DNA from: Palsa-1392 sp963819975
GTDB taxonomy: Bacteria; Verrucomicrobiota; Verrucomicrobiia; Chthoniobacterales; UBA10450
Length of the DNA stretch: 64,000 nt
NCBI GenBank assembly: GCA_963819975.1
Contig: CAWFYE010000002.1
Location: forward strand, 310,001-374,000
Direction: 5' to 3'
Numbering within the stretch: the first letter of the stretch is position 1; each line of letters opens with the position of its first letter. Position numbers and translations under genes: made by a program. Below the pieces are notes generated by a model, which was not told the origin of the DNA, ran no database searches, and saw nothing but the letters and a program-made list of their open reading frames with translations. This document shows positions 16,970 through 25,482 of the stretch, one piece after another.

Positions 16970-18148
16970 ATGGGAATGTGGATTGGCCGAAACCGAAAAG
17001 CGCGCGTGACCTATGGCTTCGACGAGATTGCTCTCGTCCCGGGCCGCGTGACAATTAACCCTAACGAAGTCGACATCACCTGGCGCCTGGCGCGCCGGGA
17101 GGCGGAGCCGCTGGAATTCAAAATTCCGATCCTGGCCAGCGCGATGGATGGCGTAGTCGATGTGAGGTTCGCAATCGCGATGGGCAAACTCGGCGGACTC
17201 GCCGTCCTCAATCTCGAAGGCGTCCAGACGCGCTACAAGAATCCGCAGGAAGTTTTGCAGAAAATCGTCGACGCCGATAAGAACGAGGTCACTGCGCTCC
17301 TCCAGAAAATCTACACGGAACCGGTCCAGGAAGACCTGATCGCGGCCCGGATTCGCGAGATCAAGGACGCGGGCGTGCCGGCAGCGGTCAGCTCGATCCC
17401 GCAACGCGCGGATCGCTTCGGTGCAATCGCGCAGGAAGCAGGCGCGGATATTTTTGTCGTCCAAAGCACCGTCTCGACGGTGCGACACGTTTCGTCGGAA
17501 TATAAATCGCTCGAGCTCGCGAAATTCTGCGCCGAGATGCGCATCCCGGTGATCGTTGGCAACACCGTCGGCTTCGATGCCACCTACGAGATCATGGAGT
17601 GCGGACCGGCCGCCGTCCTGGTCGGGGTCGGGCCGGGCGCGGCCTGCACCTCGCGCGGCGTGCTCGGGTTGGGCGTTCCGCAGGTTACGGCGACGGTCGA
17701 TTGCGCCGCGGCGCGGGATGCTTATTTCAAGAAAACCGCGCGCTACGTTTCGATCATCACCGATGGCGGGATGAGCAAGGGCGGCGACGTCTGCAAGGCC
17801 TTCGCCTGCGGAGCCGATGCCGTCATGGTGGGGAGCGCATTTGCCAAAGCGCATGAGGCGCCGGGCAGCGGCTACCATTGGGGAATGGCCACGCCACACG
17901 CCAATCTCCCGCGCGGGACGCGGATCAAGGTCGGTGCGACCGGTTCGCTGAAACAAATTCTCTTCGGTCCCGCAGAGGTGGACGACGGCAGTCAAAACCT
18001 GGTCGGCGCGATCACGACCTGCATGGGCAACGTCGGCGCCAATTCCATTCCGGAATTCCAACAGATCGAAATCATCATCGCGCCCTCGATCCGGACGGAG
18101 GGCAAGCTTTTCCAGACCGTCCAAAGCGTCGGAATGGGAACCCGTTAA
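16970..18148 (+). CDS. guaB3: GuaB3-type IMP dehydrogenase family protein
   Basis: A 392-residue TIM-barrel protein of the IMP dehydrogenase family. The catalytic loop GPGAACTSRG places the active Cys at 226; phosphate-binding ITDGGMSKGGDVCKA and VMVGSAFAKA follow. It has no CBS domains and begins with the GR..R-TY-FDEI segment typical of the GuaB3 subgroup of actinobacteria and cyanobacteria. The expected reaction is NAD-dependent oxidation of IMP to XMP in GTP synthesis; in some organisms GuaB3 accompanies a classical GuaB. No other guaB is in the window. Confidence 0.85.
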   Translation: MGMWIGRNRKARVTYGFDEIALVPGRVTINPNEVDITWRLARREAEPLEFKIPILASAMDGVVDVRFAIAMGKLGGLAVLNLEGVQTRYKNPQEVLQKIVDADKNEVTALLQKIYTEPVQEDLIAARIREIKDAGVPAAVSSIPQRADRFGAIAQEAGADIFVVQSTVSTVRHVSSEYKSLELAKFCAEMRIPVIVGNTVGFDATYEIMECGPAAVLVGVGPGAACTSRGVLGLGVPQVTATVDCAAARDAYFKKTARYVSIITDGGMSKGGDVCKAFACGADAVMVGSAFAKAHEAPGSGYHWGMATPHANLPRGTRIKVGATGSLKQILFGPAEVDDGSQNLVGAITTCMGNVGANSIPEFQQIEIIIAPSIRTEGKLFQTVQSVGMGTR

Positions 18149-18209
18149 CGGGAAGTGACAAGTGCCGGGTGATGAGTGACAGGTAGTCGCTGGGATCACC
18201 TTGTTTCTA

Positions 18210-19457
18210 ATGAACCGCCGCGTCGTTATCACTGGAATGGGCGTCGCCACGCCACTGGGCATGGAGCTGGAGACCTATTGGCAAAACCTGCTCGAGGGCA
18301 AAAGCGGCATCGTCGAGATCTCGCGCTTCGATACCACTGGGTTCGACTGCACGATTGCAGGCGAGATTCGCGACTTCGATCCGAAGCCGGTCTTCAATAA
18401 TCCCAAGGAGCACAAACGGACCGATCGCTTTGCCCATCTCGCGATGGCGGCGACGAAAAGCGCAATGCGCGATTCCGGGATCGATCTCGATAAGGTGAAT
18501 CGCGACCGCTTCGGCGTCCTGGTGAGCAGTGGGATCGGTGGCCTGAAAACGCTTGAGGACCAGCATACCGCCCTCGTCACCAAGGGTCCCGGTCGAGTTT
18601 CCGCATTCACCATTCCGATGCTCATTAGCAACATGGCGAGCGGGCTTATCTCGATGGAATTTGGATTGCGCGGCCCGAACATGTGCATCGTCACGGCCTG
18701 CGCGACTTCCAACAACGCGATCGGCGAAGCCTGGCGGATCATCAAATTCGGCGACGCCGACATCTTTCTCGCCGGCGGTTCGGAAGCGGCCATTATCCCG
18801 ATCGGGCTTGGCGGTTTCGGAGCGATGAAAGCGCTCAGCACGCGGAACAGCGAGCCACAACGCGCTTCGCGACCGTTCGATCGCGACCGCGACGGCTTCG
18901 TCATGGGCGAAGGCGCAGGCGTGATGGTGGTCGAGGAACTTGAGCACGCCAAGGCGCGCGGCGCGAAGATCTGGTGCGAGCTGGCCGGTTACGGTCTTTC
19001 GAGCGATGCCTATCACATGACGGCGCCGCCGCCCGACGGCGACGGAGCGGCCCGCGCGATGAAAATGTCGCTCGATCACGCCGGCATCGCCCCAAGCGAG
19101 GTGGACTACGTGAACGCGCACGCCACTTCCACCGGTCTCGGCGACATTTGCGAGACCCGCGCGATCAAGACCGTTTTCGGCGAACACGCCAAAAACGGGC
19201 TCGCCATCAGTTCGACCAAATCGATGACCGGCCATTTGTTAGGCGGAGCGGGTGCGATTGAGATGGCGGCCTGCGCGATGGCGATTCGGGACGGCAAGAT
19301 CCCGCCCACGATCAACCTCGAAAATCCCGATCCGGAATGCGACCTCGATTACACCCCAAACGTTACGCGGGAAAAAAGAGTCCGGGTTGCGGTCAATAAT
19401 TCCTTCGGTTTCGGTGGGCACAACGCGACCCTGGTTGTCACCGAGTTCAAAGACTAA
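18210..19457 (+). CDS. fabF: FabF, beta-ketoacyl-ACP synthase II
   Basis: A 415-residue condensing enzyme of fatty acid elongation. The Cys-His-His catalytic set is visible: C164 in TACATSNNAIGEAW, His in NAHATSTGLGD and His in SMTGHLLGGAG. The C-terminal NNSFGFGGHNA is also typical. An in-frame TTG at 18201 could add three residues, but the ATG at 18210 gives the usual MNRRVVITGMG start. It is monocistronic as far as visible: a 61-bp spacer precedes it and no acpP is adjacent. Confidence 0.95.
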   Translation: MNRRVVITGMGVATPLGMELETYWQNLLEGKSGIVEISRFDTTGFDCTIAGEIRDFDPKPVFNNPKEHKRTDRFAHLAMAATKSAMRDSGIDLDKVNRDRFGVLVSSGIGGLKTLEDQHTALVTKGPGRVSAFTIPMLISNMASGLISMEFGLRGPNMCIVTACATSNNAIGEAWRIIKFGDADIFLAGGSEAAIIPIGLGGFGAMKALSTRNSEPQRASRPFDRDRDGFVMGEGAGVMVVEELEHAKARGAKIWCELAGYGLSSDAYHMTAPPPDGDGAARAMKMSLDHAGIAPSEVDYVNAHATSTGLGDICETRAIKTVFGEHAKNGLAISSTKSMTGHLLGGAGAIEMAACAMAIRDGKIPPTINLENPDPECDLDYTPNVTREKRVRVAVNNSFGFGGHNATLVVTEFKD

Positions 19458-19564
19458 CCTGCGGCCGTGGCCCTGCGCCCGACGCTTTTGTAGACGTCGC
19501 CCAGGACGACGCGGGCATGCGCGAGTTTTAGGAGAGCGTTTTGCGTGAGCGGAGCTTTTCCCCG

Positions 19565-19583
19565 CGCTTCGCAGAGCGAAGCG
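19565..19583. repeat. REP-like palindrome at the fabF / VOC gene ends
   Basis: CGCTTCGC and GCGAAGCG form a perfect 8-bp stem with an AGA loop, next to TCTACA. An opposing TTGTAGACG motif lies upstream at about 19488-19496. The pair resembles the elements at 27293, 27881 and 54844, which also lie at gene ends and carry TGTAG/CTACA termini. It sits at the convergent ends of fabF and the VOC gene. No T-tract follows, so termination is uncertain. Confidence 0.6.
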
Positions 19584-19584
19584 T

Positions 19585-19977
19585 CTACAGCCACAAGTTC
19601 GGCGGCGCCAACTCGACGACATTGCCGGCCGGGTCGCGAAAATAAAGCGAGCGACCGCCTTCCGGCCAGTCGACCTCCGACTCAATCGCCACGACGGCTT
19701 CGGTCAGCCGCTTTCGCCACGGCTCGATCTCGGATTCGTCGATGACAAAAGCGATGTGTCCCTCGCCGGTCGCGCCGTGCGTCGGCACACCGGCGTCGGC
19801 GACGCGAGTCCGGGCCGGATCAAAGAGGAGCAGGACCGTGGCACCGCAGCGAAAGGACATTCCACGATCCTCGAATTTGGAAACGATCTCGAGCCCGAGG
19901 ACATCGTGATAAAAGCGCTCCCCTGCGGCGAGATCACTTGTGTAGAGGGCGGCTTCGCTAAGTTGGCCGAGCTGCAT
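19585..19977 (-). CDS. VOC-superfamily (glyoxalase/dioxygenase-like) protein
   Basis: A 130-residue protein with the paired beta-alpha-beta-beta-beta modules of the vicinal oxygen chelate fold: DLAAGERFYHDVLGLEIV in the first half, GHIAFVIDESEIEPWRKRL and SLYFRDPAGNVVELAPP in the second. Candidate metal ligands are His in GHIAF and Glu in VVELA. The substrate is unknown. ATG 19977 is used because it gives the usual domain start; the open frame continues upstream in a proline/arginine-rich run that looks non-coding. Confidence 0.82.
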   Translation of the reverse strand: MQLGQLSEAALYTSDLAAGERFYHDVLGLEIVSKFEDRGMSFRCGATVLLLFDPARTRVADAGVPTHGATGEGHIAFVIDESEIEPWRKRLTEAVVAIESEVDWPEGGRSLYFRDPAGNVVELAPPNLWL

Positions 19978-20056
19978 GTAGCCAAAATGCGATCCGATGC
20001 ACCGCGCAGCAAGAGCCGGTTGCCGCTCCCTCTTCCGAACACGAGATTGTGTGAGG

Positions 20057-20269
20057 ATGCCGGAGATCGGGAAAATGCTGGTGGTTTTTGGAGCGGTCGT
20101 TGTTCTCATCGGGCTCGCGCTCTGGAGCGGTTTTGGGGCCGGGTGGCTTGGACGCCTGCCGGGCGACATCCGGATCGAGCGCGGTAACTCGGGATTCTAT
20201 TTCCCCATCGTCACCTGCATCATCATGAGCATCGTGCTCAGCCTGCTCCTTTCTCTTTTCCGTCGTTAG
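20057..20269 (+). CDS. DUF2905 small membrane protein
   Basis: A 70-residue protein with two membrane segments (about 5-25 and 46-66) joined by WLGRLPGDIRIERGNSGFYFP, which is the DUF2905 signature. Function unknown. The stop codon TAG (20267-20269) lies inside an exact copy of the dispersed 9-mer (20263-20271), whose last bases form the 4-bp gap before the uracil-DNA glycosylase gene. Confidence 0.88.
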   Translation: MPEIGKMLVVFGAVVVLIGLALWSGFGAGWLGRLPGDIRIERGNSGFYFPIVTCIIMSIVLSLLLSLFRR

Positions 20270-20273
20270 GCAA

Positions 20274-20954
20274 ATGGCCGGCCGAACGGAAAAACACGCG
20301 CGCCTCGAGCGCCACGTCGCGCGGCTGCGCAACTGCCGGCGCTGTCCGCTCATGCATCCGCCGCCGGTTTCCGGTGGCGCTGTCTTGAGCAGGGTGCTGC
20401 TCGTCGGTCAGGCGCCGGGCGTCCGCGAGCCGGTGGTGGGAAAACCCTTTGCCTGGACCGCGGGCAAAACGCTTTTTCGCTGGTTCGAAGAGGCGGCCGG
20501 TCTGAAGGAAGAAGCCGTTCGCGCGAAGATTTATTTTGCAGCCGTCTGTCGCTGTTTTCCGGGTAAAGCGCCGGGCGGAAGCGATCGGGTTCCAAATCCG
20601 CAGGAAATCGCAAACTGCTCGTCCTGGCTGGAACGTGAAATCGAAATCCTGGAGCCGCGCCTCGTCATTCCCGTCGGGAAACTGGCCATCGCGCAGTTCA
20701 TGGAGGTCGGCAAACTCGACCAGGTGATCGGCCGCAGTTTTCGCGTTCGCCGCGCGGGGAAGCAGTTCGATCTCATCCCGCTGCCTCATCCTTCCGGCGC
20801 CTCGCCCTGGCATCGTATCTCTCCCGGTCGCGAACTACTGCAGCGGGCACTTGCGCGAATCGTTAGGCACGCCGCTTTTCCGGAGGATGAATCAGGAAAG
20901 CAGGAAAGCAGGAAGGGATCTGGAAACCAGGGCACCAGGAACGAACAAAAATAG
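20274..20954 (+). CDS. Uracil-DNA glycosylase family protein (family 4/5-like, Fe-S type)
   Basis: A 226-residue DNA-repair protein expected to excise uracil from DNA. Motif A is GQAPGVREPVVGKPF with AGKTL, and motif B is LPHPSGASPWHR. Cysteines C21, C24, C94 and C115 fit the four-Cys [4Fe-4S] pattern of families 4 and 5. The last about 25 residues (after IVRHAAF) are hydrophilic and encoded inside a long inverted repeat (20885-21027), so the native C-terminus was probably replaced or extended by the repeat. A 9-mer copy at 20860-20868 encodes Val-Arg. Confidence 0.85.
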   Translation: MAGRTEKHARLERHVARLRNCRRCPLMHPPPVSGGAVLSRVLLVGQAPGVREPVVGKPFAWTAGKTLFRWFEEAAGLKEEAVRAKIYFAAVCRCFPGKAPGGSDRVPNPQEIANCSSWLEREIEILEPRLVIPVGKLAIAQFMEVGKLDQVIGRSFRVRRAGKQFDLIPLPHPSGASPWHRISPGRELLQRALARIVRHAAFPEDESGKQESRKGSGNQGTRNEQK

Positions 20955-21027
20955 CGCGCCCTTCCTTCTGGCTTCCTGGATTCCAGATTCACTCTTTTTC
21001 CTGCTTTCCTGCGTTCCTGATTCATCC
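20885..21027. repeat. Long imperfect palindrome with 30-bp arms
   Basis: The left arm (20885-20914) and the reverse complement of the right arm (20998-21027) match at 29 of 30 bases. The arms consist of a purine-rich CAGGAAAG-type repeat. Inner sequences (ATCTGGAA..CCAGG) also pair in part. The left arm encodes the C-terminal tail of the glycosylase gene and the right arm lies in the spacer before the ThuA-like gene. It could be an inserted non-autonomous element or a terminator-like hairpin. No coding capacity is seen between the arms. Confidence 0.8.
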
Positions 21028-21038
21028 TTTCATTCCTC

Positions 21039-21824
21039 ATGCCCGATCGAATCCGCGTCCTCGTCTGGGGCGAACATATGCACGAGCGGAAGAATGCGAT
21101 CGTGGCCGGGATTTATCCCGACGGAATGCACAACTGTATCGCGCAAGGTCTGCGGGAGGATCCGGCCTTCAATGTCTGCACCGCGACGCTGCAGGACGAT
21201 GAGCACGGCCTGACGGAAAACACCCTTGCCCAAACCGACGTCCTCCTCTGGTGGGGCCACGCCGCACATGGCGAAGTGAAGGATTCGATCGTCGAGCGCG
21301 TACTCGCGCGCATCTGGGAAGGGATGGGTTTCATCGCGCTCCATTCCGCGCATTATTCAAAAATCTTCAAACGCCTGATGGGCACGAGTTGCTCGCTTAC
21401 CTGGCGGGAAGCAGGCGAGCGCGAGCGACTTTGGGTGTGCAATCCGGGCCATCCGATTGCGCGCGGGATCGATCACTGTTTCGAGATCGAGAACAGCGAA
21501 ATGTACGGCGAGCCCTTCGCTGTTCCGACTCCCGACGAGATTGTTTTTCTTTCCTGGTTTGAGGGTGGTGAAGCATTCCGGAGCGGCTGCACCTGGAAAC
21601 GGGGGAACGGCAAGATTTTCTATTTCCGTCCCGGACACGAGACCTACCCGATCTACTTTTACCCGGTCGTTAGGCAAGTCCTCCGCAATGCCGTCCGCTG
21701 GGCCGCTCCGGAAGGCCAGCCGTGGATCGACAGCTGTCCGAATGTTCCGGTCGAGCAGGCGCGCGAAAAGCTGGTTACGAAAGGCCCGCGCCTGCACAAG
21801 GAAGGCGAAGCCGGATTTCGTTAG
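21039..21824 (+). CDS. ThuA-like domain protein
   Basis: A 261-residue protein of the ThuA group (glutamine-amidotransferase-like fold), often linked to trehalose or other sugar use, with unproven biochemistry. Visible are VLVWGEHMHE at the start, DVLLWWGHAAHGEV, GFIALHSAHYSKIF and KIFYFRPGHETYP. It has no signal peptide. The stop codon TAG at 21822-21824 lies inside an exact 9-mer copy (21818-21826). A second copy at 21667-21675 encodes Val-Arg. Confidence 0.82.
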   Translation: MPDRIRVLVWGEHMHERKNAIVAGIYPDGMHNCIAQGLREDPAFNVCTATLQDDEHGLTENTLAQTDVLLWWGHAAHGEVKDSIVERVLARIWEGMGFIALHSAHYSKIFKRLMGTSCSLTWREAGERERLWVCNPGHPIARGIDHCFEIENSEMYGEPFAVPTPDEIVFLSWFEGGEAFRSGCTWKRGNGKIFYFRPGHETYPIYFYPVVRQVLRNAVRWAAPEGQPWIDSCPNVPVEQAREKLVTKGPRLHKEGEAGFR

Positions 21825-21829
21825 GCCAA

Positions 21830-22147
21830 TTATTGCAGGCTGAGCGCGGTCTCGATGCTTTCCACAACCATCAGCAGGTCGAAGGCGATCCCGAACTGCG
21901 GGACATAACCGATTTCGTTAGGCGCGAGATCGTGCCGGTCGAGATCGCGCCCGGCCCAGAAGACGCCGCCCTCGCTGGGCTGATGGACGCCCGCGATCGC
22001 TTTCAGGAGGGTGCTTTTCCCGCAACCGGACGGCCCGACGACAGCGTGCAACTGCCCCGGCGCGAAATGGGCGTTGATCGCATCGAGCAGCCGACTTTCC
22101 GGCCCTGCCCGGGTGGAGACGACGCTGACCTCGCGCAATTCGAGCAT
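21830..22147 (-). pseudogene. Truncated ABC transporter ATP-binding domain
   Basis: A 105-residue open frame that begins like a complete ABC ATPase: MLELREVSV, Walker A GPSGCGKST, and the Q-loop region YVPQ. It ends in SLQ-stop before the LSGGQ signature, Walker B and H-loop. A functional ATPase needs those parts, so this is either a remnant or an N-terminal fragment. No remaining part is found downstream, where the ThuA-like gene lies converging. The 9-mer at 21915-21923 encodes Pro-Asn-Glu. Confidence 0.7.
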
Positions 22148-22192
22148 GATGGTTGGGATCGTGGCGCATCTGCGGTAGCTTGACGAGACGCT

Positions 22193-23524
22193 ATGACAAA
22201 ATTCCAGCGAGGCGCGGCCTGGTCCGTTTTCCTTCTCCTCGCGCTGGCGGCCATTTTCGCGCGTTTCGTCGCCGGTTGGTACTTCGGGAGCGATCGTTTT
22301 CGCGATCAGATCACGCGTGCCGTCAGTCAGGAACTCAAAGCCAGTGGCACCTTTCAGCCGCTCCATTACATCGACGGCACCTTTTATTCCGACGGCTTCA
22401 TGGCCCAAGGGACTGGCCGCGCGTTTTTCTCCGATCTGCGGGCCGATCAAATCCGCGCCGTCGTGAATTGGCGCGGCCTGCTCGACCGGCGCTGGGAAGT
22501 CGACGAGCTGAATATTCAGAATCTCGATGTTCGATTTGCGGACGGAACAAAGCCGAAAGCAACGGCGATGGTGCCGACAGTAAAGAAGCCGTCTTCACCG
22601 AAGCCGAGCTCGCCGAAGCCCGGCTCTTGGAAACTCGACCTGCGCAAGGCCGAGATCGCGCAGTCGTCCTGGCGCTGGGGAAGCACGGCCGAGAGGAGCG
22701 GAAGCCTAACGAAAAGTGGATTTACTCTCACGCCCGAGAACGGCTCCTGGCTGATCGAGGCGAAGAGCGGCACGGTTGCGCAAACCGGCTGGCCGACCCT
22801 GACGATTGAGTCGGCTAAACTGCGCTATACCGGCAATTCGCTTTTTGTGACCGAGAGTGCACTGCGGGCGGGCAACGGGCGGATTAATCTCGACGGAGAA
22901 ATCGATTTCGATCGCGCCGCGGATTTGCGGATGCGGCTCGACAAGGTGGACTTCGCGCCATTTCTCCCGTCGGATTGGCGAGCCCGTTTGCACGGAAAAA
23001 TCGCTGGTACAGCAACCGTGCATGCTCCGTTGCCGGAGGGCGCGGTAAGAATTGAGGGCAATCTCCAGCTCGTCGAAGGCGAGCTCGAGGCGCTCCCGCT
23101 ATTCGACCAGATCGCAAGCTTTACCCGGACGGAACGATTTCGGCGCATCGCGCTGACGCGCGGCTCAGTCACTTTCAGCAACCAGGGCGAGCGGACGGTG
23201 CTGAAAAAGCTCGTCTTGGAATCGGAAGGGTTGATGAGGGTCGAAGGCGGTTGCACGATTGCGAAGAAAAAAATCAACGGTGTTTTCCAGATCGGGGTGA
23301 CCTCCGCGAGTCTGCAATGGCTTCCCGGTTCGCAGGCGCGCGTTTTCACGGTCGCGCGCGACGGATATTTTTGGACGCCGGTGCGCGTGAGCGGATCGGT
23401 CGATCATCCGCACGAAGACCTAACGAAGCGATTGATCGCCGCCGCCGCGAGCGAGCTATTGCAAAACTCCAAGGGCACTTTGGAGGACGCCGCCAGGAAG
23501 CTGCTCGACTTGATTCCTCACTGA
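22193..23524 (+). CDS. AsmA/TamB-like membrane-anchored protein, function unknown
   Basis: A 443-residue protein with one N-terminal membrane segment (about 10-30) and a long beta-rich periplasmic part. Features such as LDGEIDFDRAADLRMRLDKVDFAPFL and GSVTFSNQGER resemble AsmA-like proteins, which span the periplasm and affect lipid transport or outer-membrane assembly in known cases. A low-complexity SSPKPSSPKP linker lies near residue 135. The assignment is by general resemblance only. Its end overlaps the converging pseudogene by 7 bp. Confidence 0.55.
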   Translation: MTKFQRGAAWSVFLLLALAAIFARFVAGWYFGSDRFRDQITRAVSQELKASGTFQPLHYIDGTFYSDGFMAQGTGRAFFSDLRADQIRAVVNWRGLLDRRWEVDELNIQNLDVRFADGTKPKATAMVPTVKKPSSPKPSSPKPGSWKLDLRKAEIAQSSWRWGSTAERSGSLTKSGFTLTPENGSWLIEAKSGTVAQTGWPTLTIESAKLRYTGNSLFVTESALRAGNGRINLDGEIDFDRAADLRMRLDKVDFAPFLPSDWRARLHGKIAGTATVHAPLPEGAVRIEGNLQLVEGELEALPLFDQIASFTRTERFRRIALTRGSVTFSNQGERTVLKKLVLESEGLMRVEGGCTIAKKKINGVFQIGVTSASLQWLPGSQARVFTVARDGYFWTPVRVSGSVDHPHEDLTKRLIAAAASELLQNSKGTLEDAARKLLDLIPH

Positions 23525-24035
23525 TCCGGCAGCTTGAAAGTTGCGGTTGCGCCCGATTCAAAAGCGCGCTGTGCGCTGCTGAAAATCTGTTTCAATTGCT
23601 CCTCGCTCTCGACCCGGTACTCGATCGAGTGGGCATGCGTGGTGGTGGGATAAGTTTTCACCTCTCGCTCCCAGATGTGGTCCGCGCCGGCTCGTTGCCC
23701 GGCCTCTTTCGCGAGGTCGCTGATTCGGTCGATGGTTGATCGTCCAACTCCGACCGGCGACTTGGCTGCGGTCGGCTCGATGAAATAAAAGCGCACCGCC
23801 ATATTGCCCTGAGTATCGACATTCACCTCGTTCACCCGCGCCACGCCATCGGCGATATACTAGTGGCTGCTGACCGAAACGATGGAGCGGATCGCCACTT
23901 CATAGGTGCCGCCGGGCAGTTCGCACCGCCAATAAGGTGTGCGTGGAACAGGCGTCGGGCTTGCGGAAGGTGAGGACGTCTGGGCGCGCGCGGTCGCGCC
24001 TAAGACCACCAAATCAGGATTGCCAGTCGTTTCAT
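23518..24035 (-). pseudogene. Exported hypothetical protein broken by an in-frame amber and a frameshift
   Basis: Two open frames lie in the same reading frame on the minus strand, separated by a single TAG at 23862-23860: upstream ..CELPGGTYEVAIRSIVSVSSH, downstream YIADGVARVNEVNVDTQGN.. to ..TATFKLPDQ. Joined, they form one domain with a cysteine near the start. Upstream, a signal-peptide start MKRLAILIWW (ATG at 24035) is in another frame and needs a shift near 24005-24015 to join VLGATARAQ. Two lesions suggest a decayed gene. Alternatives are assembly errors or stop-codon readthrough. Function unknown. Confidence 0.7.
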
Positions 24036-24038
24036 GAA

Positions 24039-25391
24039 TCAATGCGATGCGAGATCATTCCGGTAAACCGTTCCGCCCTTCATCACGAAGCCGACGCGAC
24101 CGAGCAGGTTGACGTCTTGCAACGGATCACTCGGCACCGCGATGAGGTCGGCGTATTTCCCCAGCTCGACACTGCCGACACGATCGCTCCAGCCGATGAT
24201 CTCGGCATTCAGGCTGGTCGCGGCCACGATTCCGGACGCGACCGGCTCGCCGAGACTGTGACGGACAGCAAATTCCTTCCAATTTTCGCCGTGCTCAATG
24301 ACGGCGGCGTCCGTCCCGAAACCGATCGGTATTTTGGCCGCGAGGGCGCGTTTGAATCCCGCGTACATGATGTTCTTCATTTTCCGACTCCGCTCCTGTT
24401 CGGACTCCGGGATGTGGTTCTTTTTACCATCCTCTTCGATCGCATCGATCACTGAGAGCGTGGGAACGTAGTAAGTTTTTCCCTTCGACGCCTTGATCAG
24501 CGCGATCGCTTCGTCGTCAAGATCCGATCCATGGTCAACCGTCCGCACTCCCGCTCGGATGGCTGCTTTGATGCCCCCGGCGCCGTGCGCGTGGGCGGCG
24601 ACCGGCCCGCCCCAGCGAGTAGCTTCATCCACGGCCGCCTTAATTTCGGCGTCGGAATACTGCTGACGGCCGGGTTCGATTCCTCTTGAGAGCACGGCAC
24701 CCGTCGCCATGATCTTGATGAAGTCGGCGCCGTTTTTGAAATTGGTCCGGACCGCTTTCGTGATTTCGTCCGGACCGTCGGCGAGATTTTTCACCACCGG
24801 CACATCGACGTAGATGGAAAATTGCCGGGCATCGCCCGCGCCGCCGGTTGAGGAAACGTAATTCCCGGCCACGAGCAGGCGCGGGCCCGGGACCGCGCCC
24901 TCGTTGATCGCGTTGCGCAGATCGACGTCGACGAATGGCCAGGTCGGTCCCATGTCGCGGCAGGTTGTGAAGCCGGCGCGCAAAGTCACGAGCGCGTTGC
25001 GCGCGCCCCAGAGCGCGTCGTGACCAGGGGTGGTTTTGACGAGCACATCTTCCCAATGGATGTCGCGTTTGCCGGTGAGATGCGTGTGCAGATCGATCAG
25101 TCCCGGGAGCAAAGTCGCGTCGCCCAGATCGATCACGGTTGCGCCTTCGGGAACCGCGAGATTCGTCCCGACCTCGGCAATTTTTTCGCCTTCCACCCGC
25201 ACCATCGCCGGGGCCAACGCCGCCCCGCCGCGGCCGTCGAGCAAATGGTCAGCTTTGATGATCGTGACGGCCGCCGGTGTGGATTGCGCGTTCACGCTGG
25301 CCGTAAACCACCCGATGCAGCCCGGCGCGATGACAACCAGGAAACGGAGGGCGCGAAGCACGCGAAAATTTGCCGAAGATCGAATGGTCAT
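24039..25391 (-). CDS. Secreted metal-dependent amidohydrolase family protein
   Basis: A 450-residue protein with an N-terminal signal peptide (about 1-35, ending VNA-Q). It has the amidohydrolase metal-site pattern: H102-T-H104 in LIDLHTHL, a probable carbamylated Lys in FIKIMATG, His in AAHAHGAGG, His in TVDHGSDL and Asp in GFGTDAAV. It resembles imidazolonepropionase-like or Xaa-Pro dipeptidase-like members often found in soil bacteria. The substrate is unknown. It is divergent from the pepF gene with 91 bp between starts. Confidence 0.88.
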   Translation of the reverse strand: MTIRSSANFRVLRALRFLVVIAPGCIGWFTASVNAQSTPAAVTIIKADHLLDGRGGAALAPAMVRVEGEKIAEVGTNLAVPEGATVIDLGDATLLPGLIDLHTHLTGKRDIHWEDVLVKTTPGHDALWGARNALVTLRAGFTTCRDMGPTWPFVDVDLRNAINEGAVPGPRLLVAGNYVSSTGGAGDARQFSIYVDVPVVKNLADGPDEITKAVRTNFKNGADFIKIMATGAVLSRGIEPGRQQYSDAEIKAAVDEATRWGGPVAAHAHGAGGIKAAIRAGVRTVDHGSDLDDEAIALIKASKGKTYYVPTLSVIDAIEEDGKKNHIPESEQERSRKMKNIMYAGFKRALAAKIPIGFGTDAAVIEHGENWKEFAVRHSLGEPVASGIVAATSLNAEIIGWSDRVGSVELGKYADLIAVPSDPLQDVNLLGRVGFVMKGGTVYRNDLASH

Positions 25392-25482
25392 GGCGCGGAG
25401 GTTAGCGGCCCGGGGTGGCGCGAACCAAGCCGCAATTTGCCTGAGGGATGACAGCGGCGACTTTTGCAGCGAGGAAATCATA

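Noticed and set aside
18149..18209. AGTGACA repeats in the guaB3-fabF spacer as an operator
   Set aside because: Two loose copies about 20 bp apart (AGTGACAAGTG and AGTGACAGGT) without symmetry; too weak to call.
16856..18262. Long minus-strand open frame opposite guaB3
   Set aside because: It lies wholly across a well-supported plus-strand gene, its translation is Arg/Asp rich without recognisable motifs, and high GC makes such shadow frames common.
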